Positions 44,139 through 55,800 of a stretch of DNA of 64,000 nt are shown one piece after another. The notes below the pieces were generated by a model. It worked only from the letters and a program-made list of their open reading frames with translations, did no database searches and had not been told where the DNA came from. The stretch is taken from positions 39,723,172-39,787,171 of the forward strand of contig NC_023759.2 in assembly GCF_000499845.2 (NCBI RefSeq), written 5' to 3'. Numbering within the stretch: the stretch's first letter is position 1; each line of letters begins with the position of its first letter. The DNA comes from Phaseolus vulgaris (Eukaryota; Streptophyta; Magnoliopsida; Fabales; Fabaceae). The translations under genes were made by a program, and so were the position numbers.

Positions 44139-44726
44139 TTATGTGCTAGATTTCAATCAAATCTAAAAGAATCTCTCTTCAAGGCTGTCAAACGAATTCT
44201 GAAATATCTTAAGACCACAACCAGTGTTGGTTTATGGTAACCCTCTCACTCTCTTATACATTTCGTTGGTTATTCTAATTCTAATTTTGCAGGGTGCAAG
44301 CTGAACAAAAAAATCACAAGTCGCACTTGTAATCTTCTTGGTTCAAGCCTCATATCTTGGCATAGTAAGAAGCAAGCTTGTGTGGCCTTCTCAACTGCAG
44401 AAGTTGCGTATATAGTTGTTGGTAGTTGTTGTGCTCAAATCCTTTGGATCAAACAGTAGTTTGAAGAATTTGGCTTGAAGGTCAACAAGGTGCCTTTGCT
44501 TTGTGATAACACAAGTGCTATCAACCTCACTAAAAATCAGATTCAGCATTCAAGGACAAAGCACATTGAGATTTGCTACCACTTTATAAGGGATCATGAG
44601 AGCAATTGGGATTGTGAAATGTAGTTTATTGAAACTGAAATGCAACTTGCAGATATCTTCACTAAGCCACTGCCTAAGGAAAGGTTTTTCTTCTTAAGAA
44701 ATGAGTTGGTTATTCTTGATTCTTAA
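44139..44726 (+). pseudogene. Copia RT end and RNase H remnant
   Basis: Reads CARFQSNLKESLFKAVKRIL, then [56 protein letters not shown] and QLADIFTKPLPKERFFFLRN: the conserved C-terminal end of copia pol. Stops occur at W-to-stop and Q-to-stop positions (near 44230, 44457 and 44621). RNase H would remove RNA from RNA-DNA hybrids, but this copy is dead. Confidence 0.85.
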
Positions 44727-45101
44727 TTTCTTTCTGAATTTTGTTCTTACCCCTTCCCCTATTCTATTTGTGGAGACAAATAGGGGGAGAATTGGTGTTT
44801 TCTGTGTTGTATTCTGTTGTTACACTCTATTGGTGCTTTATTCTGTTTTATTATGCTGCTATAACTGCTGATATAACTTTGATATACACATTGATCTGCA
44901 CTAGTTTACACACTATTTAACTGGTTTTTTTACTTAAAGGTTTATGCAGAAAACTGGTTCTTGTGTGCCTTTTTAAACCTGGGTTATCTTGTTGCTATCT
45001 ATGCTTGGTATATGCACAAATTTTGTTTTGCAGAATCTATTAAATTCAAACACTACAAAACAAGAAAACCAGGGATTTGTCTTCATCAAATAGGGGGAGA
45101 T

Positions 45102-46175
45102 TGTTGAACAAGGTGCTTTGATGTCTCCAAATCCAAAAGGAATGCTTGAAGACTTTGTTGTAGGTTGTGTTTATGTGTCTAGAAGTATTTGAATTTGTTA
45201 ATCCACTCTTTATGATGATCCAAGGTTAATTGAATCTTAATCCTTTTGATAAAGATGTGTTTTCTAAAGAGTGTGAAAATTCAACCTATTGAAATGTCGA
45301 TTCAACCGGTTGTTTTACACTTAGTGGATTTTGAAAAGGATTTGAAAAGCTTGACTTTGTTTGACTTTGTTGTCAAGCCAATTCAATCGGTTGTTTCGAA
45401 AATTCAACTGGTTGTTTTTCTGAAAACCTTAACTAAATTTTGTTAAGCTATACCAATCTATTTTAAGTGATTCAAATTGCTTTTGGTTCTTGAATTAAAT
45501 GCTTTGACCACCTGATTGGAGTATAAAAAGGTTGTTTTACGCTCCTGGTCATTAACTAAGAAAGAGAGATCAATAAAAAAAGTTTTCAAGATTGAAAAGA
45601 GCTTTTGGATCATATCAAAGTGTGGAATAAGATTGTCTTGTATTTCTGGATTGTAATCTTTGATTTTACTGAGGTGTATTTTATTCCCTTCTTCCTTAAT
45701 CACTGTATTTCTATGTGATTTGGTGTTGTGCAGTTTCAGAGGTTGTGCTAGAAACTATGTTTTGCCAAAGAATGGTGTGTGTTCTTGAGGAGTTCAAGAT
45801 CATCACTCTTGGTGTATTGTTTGTAATCAAGGTTTGATTACTTAGTGAATTCTCAGTGATTAGCTGAGGGCTGGATGTAGCTCTTGGATAAGAGTGAACC
45901 AGTATAAGCATCCTATGTGAATCTCTCTATCCTTACATTCTTTAAACTGCTTTAGCTTTAATTTTATAAACTGTTGGTATAAACAACCGGTTGTTTCGTA
46001 AAAGCAACTGGTTGATTTTCTAGAATCAAACTAAAAACAATTTTATAATTGGCTGAACAGATTTATAATTGATGGATTCTTCATTGTCTTTCACTCTACC
46101 TTCAATACTTGCGAAAATATTTCAAAAACAATTCACCCATTCCCCCCTTCTTGTTTAAGACTTATAATTCTAACA
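45102..46175 (+). repeat. 3' LTR of the truncated copia element (1074 bp)
   Basis: Begins TGTTGAACAAGG right after a AAATAGGGGGAGATT purine tract and ends ATTCTAACA. It contains several copies of CAACCGGTTGTTT-like motifs and a GTGAACCAGTATAA block. It is clearly related in layout to the solo LTRs at 17191-18815 and 21676-23129. Confidence 0.85.
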
Positions 46176-47700
46176 AAAATATCATAGGCAGACTTTACCT
46201 TAAACCCACTATCCTTATCAACCTTCCAAACCCAACTATCTTCATAATCCAAGACTAAGACATTTCCATGCACCTCTTGTAACAGCTGAACTTCCTGATT
46301 TTTCTCCCAATCAAACAGACATCTTCTCCAAACAAACTTCCACACCCAACTACCATTAAACCACTCCCCACAAGACTATAAATTACCTTCTTTATTACAA
46401 CACAAGAAAAATAGTCTTGAAAATTTACTCTTCAAATCTTCATTACCCACCCATACTTCTTTCCAAAACAATACTTCCTTCCCATTTCCCACTCCCTACT
46501 CGAAACAGTCCTCAAAGTTCCTACCCCATTCCTCCATCCCCTAACCCCCTTCTAATCTCTCCACCAGATGCAATTCTTATAATTGATCTTTTGCTTTTGC
46601 AAGCTTCTCCAACCTCTGTATATATACTCGAGAATCTCCTTCCACAAATCACCCTTATCAGAACCTAGACGCCAAATCCATTTTCCTAGCAAAGCCACAT
46701 TGAAAAGTCTTAAGTTCAAAATACCAAGACCACCAGCTTGTCGTGGCTCCCAAGCCTTTTTCCAAGAAACCCACGCAATCTTCCTCCCTTTTTGACCCCA
46801 AACTCCAAACTCTTAACCAGGTTCTTCTTAAATGATTTCCTTACAACACCTGAAAAACTTTCTACCACTATAAGAAACAGAAAAGGCATTAGAGAATTGC
46901 CTTGACGCAGACCCCTCTACGGGTAAAACTCCATAGTGGGACTCCTATTTACTAGCATGGACACTGAGGAGGACTCTAAACAGGATTTTATCCATCTGAT
47001 CCACTTTTCACAAAAACCTAACCTTCTTAGCATAGAGTATAAAAACTCCCAACTAACAGAATCATAGGCCTTCTCGTAATCAACTTTAAAGTAAACACAA
47101 CTTTCTTCTTCCTCTTCACATCCTCTAAAACCTCATTGGCCACGAGAACACTATCCAAGGAACCCTTTACGTCAACTACCTCTAACTGCAAACTCGCTCA
47201 CAACCTTCAAAATATCCTCTTTTAAAATCTCCCAACAGAATTTTAAAAAGCAAAAATTAAAGTCTCCAGGTCCAGGACTCTTCGAACTATCGCAACTTCA
47301 CACTGCAAACTTTACTTCTTCTTCAGATATATCTTCTACCAACATTTTTTTATCTTCCCCAGAAACAGAGCTAAAATTAGAATTATCCAATCTGTCATGA
47401 ACCCCGTCGACCCCATCAAACCGAGAATTAAAAAAATTCCTAACCTTATCTTTTACCACCTCCTTATCATCACATCAAAGACCGTCCACAAAAACACCGT
47501 TTAAACCGTTCCTCGCCCTCCTACACTTAACGACTGAATGGAAAAAACTTGTACTAAGATCTCCCTGTGTCCAACCACAGTTAACGGGCTTTCTGTTCAA
47601 AATGGTTTCTTACTTAAAGAAAAGTCGACTTTGTTCTGCTAACAAAATCCTCTTCTCCTCCCTTCCTTGTTCGAAGCTCACTTTCATCATCTCTTGCATT

Positions 47701-48004
47701 CAACTTGGAGGCCCTCTTTGTTAGATCTTCTCTTTGTAATAGGGTTAGACACTTCTCAAGTATTCCATATTATTTTATTTATTTCTTGTCCTTAAAAAAA
47801 GTAGAGTCAATCAAATTGCCCATTTTAGAATGTATTCATTTATATCATGGTATTCTTGTTTTTTATATGTATTTTAGAAGATTTTACTTGATGTGATCAT
47901 ATAATATAATGCTCATAGAAACATTAGTAGTAAACACTATTATGCATATTTGGTATGTTTTCATGACTTATTAAAGCTTTTGTTGGATTTGGATGAAGGT
48001 GACT
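47701..48004. other. AT-rich spacer between LINE and hAT
   Basis: The 63-codon frame at 47705-47896 shows no recognisable domain. Nothing supported. Confidence 0.4.
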
Positions 48005-48012
48005 ATCCAAAG

Positions 48013-51000
48013 TAGGGATGGCAAAATAGGGCGGACCGTGCAGGCTGGCCAGCGGCCCGTTGGTAAAAAATGCAAGGTGGGCTCACCTTTTCAACCCGCT
48101 AACCCACATTAGCCCGCCCCACATAACCCGCAACTCGCGCGGGACACCAGCGGGGCGGAGCGGGCTGTCCCGCTAACTCGTAGACAAAAAATAATAATTG
48201 ACTTGGCAGCAGTGGAAACTCTTTGAGTGAAAGCAAAATTAGGTTTTCAACATTCACTACAGAAGGTGTTACACAACGTTGTTGTTCCAAAAAGAAAACA
48301 TACTCCACAACACACGACGCACTCTCCTTGGCAGCGCCGCTGCTTGCTCTTCTTGTGCTACTGCTGCCTCCACTCCTCCTCCACCACGCAAGGCATGTTT
48401 TTTATCTACAAATTAATTGGAGATTTGTTTTTATTTGGTTTGAAATTTTGATATAAATTGGGAATTTGTGTTTATCTCCATATAAATTAGGGATTGTGCA
48501 TAGTTAAACCTGTTATATTAATCATAGGAGAAGAAAAAAGTGGTGCATGTGAGGGAAGTGGTGAGTGAGACAACTATTCATAAACTATAAATTAGATTAT
48601 AGATTATTTTTAAATTATAGAATTATTTTTAGATTATATGTTTATTCTATATTTTCCAACAGAATCTCAATTTGCAAATTGGATTGTAATGGATGAGGAA
48701 TGTAGCATGCCTCTTTGTGAGTTTTAAATGGAGGAAGATGATAATATTGAGAAACAATCTGAAACTGTTGAACCTGGAAAAAAGAAAAGGGATAAGACTA
48801 GCACATCTAATTGTTTGAGGTATTTTACTAAGATTGAGGAGGGAAAAGATGGAAAAGAAAGGGCAAAGTGCAATAGTTGCAACAAAATATATGTAACTAG
48901 TGGAACAAAATATGAGACTTCTCAATTAAATCGTCATGTTATGAAATGTGTTAAAAGAAAAACTAAAGATGTGGGTCAAATGATTTTGAATATGCAGGGA
49001 AAGTTGAAGGCAAAAAAAAAAAGATAAAGTTGTACATCGGGAATTGTTTTCTGGTCTAATTATTAGGCACAGTTTGCCTTACAAATTTGTTGAGTATTTC
49101 GAACTTAGGACTTGGATAAACTACTTGTGTCCTGATGCAATTATGATTTCTAGAAACATTGTTAAGGCTGATATTGGGAGAATGTATATGAAAGAAAAAA
49201 TAATGCTTAAGGAATTGCTTGCTTCCATTCTTAGTAAGATATGTTTAACTTCTGATTTGTGGACATCTATCAATACTGAGGGTTTCATATCATTAATGAA
49301 TTAATAATTTTTTACAAGATTGGGGACTAGAAAAAATGTGTTTTCTATGACTTTGGATAATGCTTCTACTAATGATGTTCTCCAAAATACTTTAAAAATT
49401 CAACTTCTTTTACAAAATGGTTTGATAGTGGTGATGAATTCTTTCATGTTTTGGACCAAATTAGAAATAGCATCAAATATGTGAGGGGTTCGGAAAGTAG
49501 AATAGTGAAATTTAAATAATGCCTTGAAAGGTTTAACGATATTGATGCATCATTTGGGTTGTGTCTTGATGTCCCTACAAGATGGAACTTTACTTATTTG
49601 ATGATTAAAAGTGCTCTCAAATTTCAACGTGTTTTTAGAAGCTTGATTTGGTTGATGAATCTTATAAATATTGCCCTACAGATGAAGAGTGGGAAAGAGT
49701 TGGAAAAAATTTCAAGTTCTTGTTACCCTTTTATGATATCACTAACTTGATTTATGCTACAAGTTATCCTACTTCCAACTTGTATTTTTTACAAGTTTTG
49801 AAAAATTCAGTGTTTGTTGATGGAAATGTGAAGGATGAAGATGTACTAATTAAGAACATGGTTAAATTGATGATAGTAAAGTTTCAGAAATATTGGGATG
49901 ATATAGCGTTGTATTTGCATTTGGTGCAATTTTAGACCCAAGGATGAAGTTAGAAACATTGAGATTTTGCTTTGAAAAAATTAATTCACTTACTTGGGAA
50001 CTAAAATTGGAAAAGATCAAGGAAAAATTATACAAACTTTTTGTTGAATATTCTGTCTAAAGTTTGACAACATCATCAAATGTTGAGAAGCATAAGCAAG
50101 GACAATCTTCATTCTCATCATCTATATCTAAACCAAGTCTTTTTTTATGTAAGTTACTTACTTTAATAATACTTATTAATGCACTTTAATTAATTTTTAA
50201 TTCTTTTTGCAGCAGTCCAATATACTAACTTATTACATCATAATAGGAATTAAAAATGCGCAAGCTTCAAGTAACTAATATATAAAGTTGGAAGGTCACA
50301 ACTTGACACTTATTTGGATGAACCAACTTTGGATTTTAACTTTTTATAGCAAATGGATGTGTTAGATTGGTGGAAAAGTGATAGTCAACGCTTTTCTAAT
50401 CTTGCTTTAATAACCACAGTTGCATCAGAATTTGCATTTAGCATTGGTTCTCGAATTCTTAATAAGTATATGAATCGACTTTTGCCTGAAAACGTGGAAG
50501 CAATCATTTGTACTTCTAGTTGGAAGCATGAATTTTCTGAGGGTAATTCAATTATTTTAATTGATCTTATTTTTATTATAATATTTTTATGAAAAATTAA
50601 TTAATTCATTGTGATTGTTTTAATGTATGCAGATGACGGGGAAGATTATAATTATGAAAAATTGGATGAAAGTTCTTCTAAGGTTGCATCCAATGTTATT
50701 GAAATGGAAGAATATCAATAATGTTTATGTTTAATGTTTTTGAATTAGTTATTTTTAATGTTTTGGAAGAGGAAGAATATTGATATTTGATTTTTATCTT
50801 AATTAAATTATTGATGTTTGAATATGTTTGAAATGGAAGAAAAAAAATTTCATGTTTGATAGTAACAAATATATAGGTTCGATTTAACAATTTTTCAAGA
50901 GTAAAAAGTAAAAAAAAAATCATTCAGTTTCTAAAAATAAAATAAAATGAATGCGGGTTGGCCCGCAAACCTGCAAACCAGCCTTTATGCAGGACGGAAC

Positions 51001-51092
51001 GTAAAATCTAGTCCACATTCACTTTGCAAGACGAGTCAGATGCGAGACGGATCAATACGGAACAGGCTAGTCTGGTCTGCTTTGTCATCCGA
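48013..51092 (+). mobile_element. Decayed hAT transposon, about 3.1 kb
   Basis: The left end TAGGGATGGCAAAA and the degraded right end (TTTGTCATCCGA) are hAT-type inverted repeats. The flanks ATCCAAAG (48005-48012) and ATCCAAAT (51093-51100) are an 8-bp target duplication with one change. Both ends have GC-rich subterminal blocks (GGCGGACCGTGC; CGGGTTGGCCCGC). A broken transposase gene lies between. The element stands about 1.7 kb upstream of the TT8-like gene. Confidence 0.85.
48728..50720 (+). pseudogene. BED-finger hAT transposase (ZBED/RICESLEEPER-like), dead
   Basis: The N-terminal piece (48728-49027) has a BED zinc finger: KCNSCNK followed by LNRHVMKC. After a frameshift come LICRH-type helices with CLTSDLWTSINTEGFISL (the region carrying the first catalytic Asp) and later LDVPTRWNFTYLM. 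From 49648 DESYKYCPTDEEWERV and LLPFYDITNLIYATSYPTSN follow. The end (50353-50560) is the dimerisation domain: [33 protein letters not shown]. That last part lacks the usual few residues between LAL and ITTVAS. At least four stops or frameshifts; some breaks may be introns but most are not. Cut-and-paste transposase by family; this copy cannot work. Confidence 0.85.
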
Positions 51093-51100
51093 ATCCAAAT

Positions 51101-52816
51101 GATAAAGTCTCAAAGGGATTAAATCTACATTTGCATAATATTATGTAGTAAAAGGCTCGCAAATACTCTCATTCAATATATTCTTTTCGCTAATAAAAAG
51201 ATTACTTTTATTTTCATTTATTAATTAATAATTGAATATAATATATGTACATCTTACATAAATATAAGCTTCTTTTACACTTCTAATTAATAATATTATA
51301 AAATTGATATATTATATTATTACTATATCATCATTAAACAAACCTGTCAAATACTTTCTTCAGGAAATAGTTTATGCCTAAATAACTTAAACATTATTAT
51401 CTTTGATTATATATTCTGATCATAATTTTTACTGCTTGTGAAGAGTAAAATACTTTTCGCACCTAACAAATCAAATTTATAGAAATAAGTAAACTTTTTA
51501 AAATGATAAGCACAAGGAGCCCTAGGTTTATCTAGAAGAATTGCTTACATCATCCCTCAAACATACATCAAAACTGTCTGGTAGAGCAACCAGTCAACAT
51601 TGACCAGAAAGCTATGAAGCCTTCCACTTTATAATATATATATTCCATCCCTCATTTACCCATTTACCTCGTTAGAACTAACTTATTCGCCACTTATTCA
51701 TTCTCAAATTTCTCTTCAAATTTACTTCTTAATTTAAGAAATTTCCAAATAAATATTTTATTGCATGAGAATTATTAATGCAGAAAAGTATTTTCGTTAC
51801 GTCTATACATACATAAAAAAAAGAAGAGAAATAGAGACATTTTAATGAAAAAAAAAATATTTAATTAAAAAAATGAGAAAATAATGAAATTGAAATACTT
51901 TTCTCCAACTTTGTTTTCTCTTTAATGTTTATATATTTTATGTTCCATTTTTCATTAATTAAAGCACCTCATCTTTCTTTTCTCCTTTACATTAAAGAAT
52001 TCGTTAAGTTCTCAGTAATTGGGAGAACTTGGTGATTAGCTGTTCTAGAAATATTTAATCTCATTATTATGTGTTTGAGATGAACGATAACTAACTCCAG
52101 ACATTCATATATATTTGGTTGATAGTAATTAACTTTTACAATAAAATTTTTTTACTAACGCATAGATTTCAATGATTGAAAAAAATATTTGACCGCTCTC
52201 CGTAAATAAAAGCTAATTCATTATAAAGAAAAATAGTAATTACATTTTTTTATCCGCAAATAGTAATTACATTGTTTACATTTTTAATGATTAGATTTTT
52301 AATATATTAATCTATAATTGAAAAGTTATATATATATATATATATGAAAAATATCCCAGTCTCTTTGTACGTGAGACCTATTATAGGGACATGACTAACG
52401 TTAAAATTCTTTGAAAAATTGTTGGAAGGGAAAAAGAAAAGTTGTTTTTGGCACTGTTGAAAAATGTGCATGTATGACTTTACATTTGTAATTTACTTTA
52501 TAACGTAAAAAAAAAACACCGTCAATTTACTCTTTATATTATATATTCTCACCTCAAAGTCATACTTTTCTAAAACCCTTTCTTCTTCTTATGCACACAA
52601 AAGAATACGAAAGTGTAATTACCATTGTTTTAACCTTGTCGTATGTTGTTGTTGCTGATGTAAATATGTTCGATTTTGAAGTCATGAATAACGACAAAGT
52701 CCAATGATCCATAATCGCCTGTTCCCTTATTTTGGAAACCCCGTAGCAAAATTTTCTCACATTTGGTAGGAAGATAAAGAATCAATCGAGGGAGTGGTAG
52801 CTGCTGGGAAGGAACA
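51101..52816 (+). promoter_or_regulatory. Upstream region of the TT8-like gene
   Basis: About 1.7 kb of AT-rich DNA between the hAT element and the first coding exon. A TATA-like stretch (TTTATATTATATATTC) at 52533-52548 is a candidate core promoter, with a leader of some 200 bp. A (TA)n run lies at about 52327-52346. The 66-codon minus-strand frame at 52560-52760 shows no domain. Promoter position is a guess from position and composition. Confidence 0.35.
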
Positions 52817-55800
52817 ATGGCTGCACCGCCAAATAGCAGGCTTCAAAGCATGTTAAGGGCTGCAGTGCAATCAGTTCAGTGGACTTACAGCCTCTTCTGG
52901 CAACTTTGTCCTCAACAAGGGTACCTTACCTACCAACCTTCTCCATTTTAGGCTTCTTCAAATCATACTTACACTGACCCTTTTCTGATTTAAGTTTTGA
53001 TCTGCATTTGAATAAGTGTTTACATCCCTTTTCTTGCCACAAGATTGATTTTCACACAAAGCAGATCCAATCATCTGAAGAAAACAATGTTTTTCATGAT
53101 CAATAGCCAAACTGATTATTGAAATATAACACGATTTTGATAGGATTTTGACGTGGGGTGATGGGTACTACAACGGAGCAATTAAGACTAGGAAGACAGT
53201 TCAAGCAATGGAAGTGAGCACTGAAGAAGCTTCTCTGCAAAGAAGCGAGCAACTTCGAGAGTTATATGAATCGTTGTCTGCTGGAGAAGCAAACGCTCAA
53301 ACTCGAAGACCATGTGCTGCTTTGTCTCCTGAAGATCTAACGGAATCAGAATGGTTCTATTTGTTGTGTGTATCTTTCTCCTTTCTTCCTGGTGACGGGT
53401 AACTCCACTTCTCTTTCTCTTTCTCTTCTTTATCAACCCTTCAACTTTTTCTCATCTTTAACTTCATACATCATTCATTCTATCAAATGCGTTCTTCATC
53501 TTTCATTTTTGTGTTCTTTTTAAGAGAGTGATTCATGGTTGCTAGATCTAAGTGCAGTACAAACAAACAGAGATGATATATATTTACTCCTTTAAAAAAA
53601 TACAACCAATTGACAATTTCATATATTAATGTTTTAAACATATATGTTTATATTTTCATATATATTATTATGTAGTTAATTAGAATAGGCTGTAAAACAA
53701 ATGTCAAAGTATAATTTTTGTATAAACAAATCAAACAAACTAGCTATTAGTTAGGTTTCACTTTTGGGATCAAACATTCTCTCTCTCTCTTCCCACTTGA
53801 TCATACGATGCTAGAAATAAAGTCCAAAAAGGTTGTGATTGTTAGAGATTTGAGATTCTACTTTTGGGAATGAGATGATTTTTCAATCTACTTTCTTTTC
53901 ACCATATCAAATTTTACCGTTGAAAACTGTTTTATAATTTTTCTAGTGAAATAAATGCTCAATTTTATAGTGAAATGATTTTTGTTGGATTTATTTTAAG
54001 GAGTCAATATATATCCTCAGACATTTTAGTCTTAAATATTTTTAAAACCTTTCATTTCTCGAACATTTTATAAAATATATTCTAATCTAATGCGTTTTGT
54101 GCAAAAAATGGTAATGAAAAGTAAGATTAAAAAATTGAGGAACTAAAGGATCAGCAATGTTCATATTCTTTGAAACTAATTAACCTAGGGATTTACTCAC
54201 AAAAATATATCTCGGTATCCATTCTTATAAGTCGGTGGAGGCTCAACTTTAGTTAAAGCTAAAACAAAAGAAAATTGCAATGATGATTTGAAGCATTCAA
54301 AATACAAAATTTTTCTTTCTTGTCGCTTTATTTTCTTTTCCACAGAAAATAAAGTTACCCTTGGTGAATTATAAAGGCAGACCAGAGTGTTGTTTAGCCC
54401 TAGCTTTCGTTAAAGCCAGTTGAAAAAGGGAATTGCTACAATTTATACGTTCAATCTTTGGAAGAAAATAAAGCAATGGTCAATAACACAGCTCGAGGCT
54501 CTAGCACTTCCCTTAGAAAAGATATGGTTCCTTTCAGTGAAACAGATATAGGAGAAGAATTGTTGGTATAGCAGCTGCAAAACTTTAATATTCAACCAAT
54601 TCTGATAACATCATTTCAAAACAATCATCATTTTTTTTACTTACTATGTTTAAATTTTGTATAAACTTGGAACTACTTTGCGGCATGATAACTTGCAAAA
54701 CGATATCTATATATATATATATATAACACTTGGAACTATATTTTAAGCACATGCAATTGCTCCTCGCATGCATGATTGTCATACACAGTGTTCGATAACC
54801 ACGCGTCCTTTTCATGGCTTCCCCCAACTTTTACCTTTTGAACGAATTACCATGCTTTGTAGCAAGAGACAAGAGTTATAACCGAAAAAGGAAAAAAGTT
54901 ATCGGTCCCTCTCATGCCACTTCATAACCAAGGCTCAAATGATGTTGCTTTTCTCCCTCTCCCCAATGTCTGTCCTTCTGGTCTTTGTTTTTTTTCTAGG
55001 ATAAGTTTTTTTTATTAGCAAAAGAGTAAAATCAATAAATAAACGTGGAACAGAGATGTTACAAATGTAGAAGTTATGTTTGCTAGTTAATCTTCAGAAA
55101 CCAATAATGACCTATGAAAACGTAATTACACTCGTCCCTGTAAAGATAATTCCAACAGAAAAACAAAAAAGGAAGTCCAAAAAAACTAAAGAATCCATAG
55201 GTTTTGGTTTCCAGCTATACCACCCTGCAACATTTGATATATCTTCTGTATCTTCTAGGATAAGTTTACGGATCCTTAAGAAAATATATATAAAAGAAAA
55301 TTGAACAAAATTTAATTTATATATAATTTCTATTATATTAGTTTTTCTTAGAAATAATTATCAACTGTCACTATGTGCACTGTGGTCAACCACTGAACCC
55401 TTCTTGCATTCTCCAATGTTTGGTGCGAATGCTATGTAACTTACTGAGCTCGACATTGTTAAGAGAAAAGGGATATTAGAAGGGAGATTGGAAAAGAATA
55501 ATATATCATTAATGATAATTTGCACATGTAAGATATAAAGAGTGAAAAATGACTAAACTTATTTAGAATAGAAAACACATGACTAACTAAGTAATTATTA
55601 GTTTTCAAAGATTTGTTGCTTGAAAATGAGCACCAGTGAATGACTTAGTTAACAACTCAACAATCTGATGAACTGATGAGTTTAACATAAACCAGTTTTA
55701 GTTTAGAGGATTGGACTGATTAATTTTCTCATAAATTGAAAGTCAATATCAACATTTTGGACTTCCCGTGATGAGCAGGATTCGAACAAGATGAATAGCT

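Larger units (their letters stand above)
44139..46175 (+). mobile_element. 5'-truncated Ty1/copia (Sirevirus-like) element inside the LINE
   Basis: Only the 3' quarter is left: the end of RT and the RNase H part, a 3' untranslated region with two AAATAGGGGGAGA tracts (about 44782 and 45089) and one complete LTR. It splits the minus-strand LINE, and part of the LINE was lost at the left junction. Confidence 0.8.
43507..47700 (-). mobile_element. Decayed L1-type LINE, interrupted by a copia element
   Basis: The left edge is the 3' tail, seen as TTTTTTATCAGCAAG. Just inside is a hairpin (ACCAC/GTGGT around TTTAGGG, 43542-43558). 43560-44138 encodes, in broken minus-strand frames, the C-terminal domain (…CYAWLGL…HDPVSHFLHF…EIWKHKKKHIFK). 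46176-47700 continues with KVKSAYDIFV, GGLGILNLRLFN and an RT block where RGLRQGDPL has become RGLRQGNSL. Part of the zf-RVT domain is missing at the copia junction. The 5' end is undefined. Confidence 0.75.

Noticed and set aside
46417..46795. Plus-strand frames of 70-83 codons
   Set aside because: Shadows of the minus-strand LINE coding region.
48728..50720. Host ZBED-type domesticated gene
   Set aside because: Several stops and frameshifts, and hAT ends with an 8-bp duplication enclose it. It is a dead transposase.
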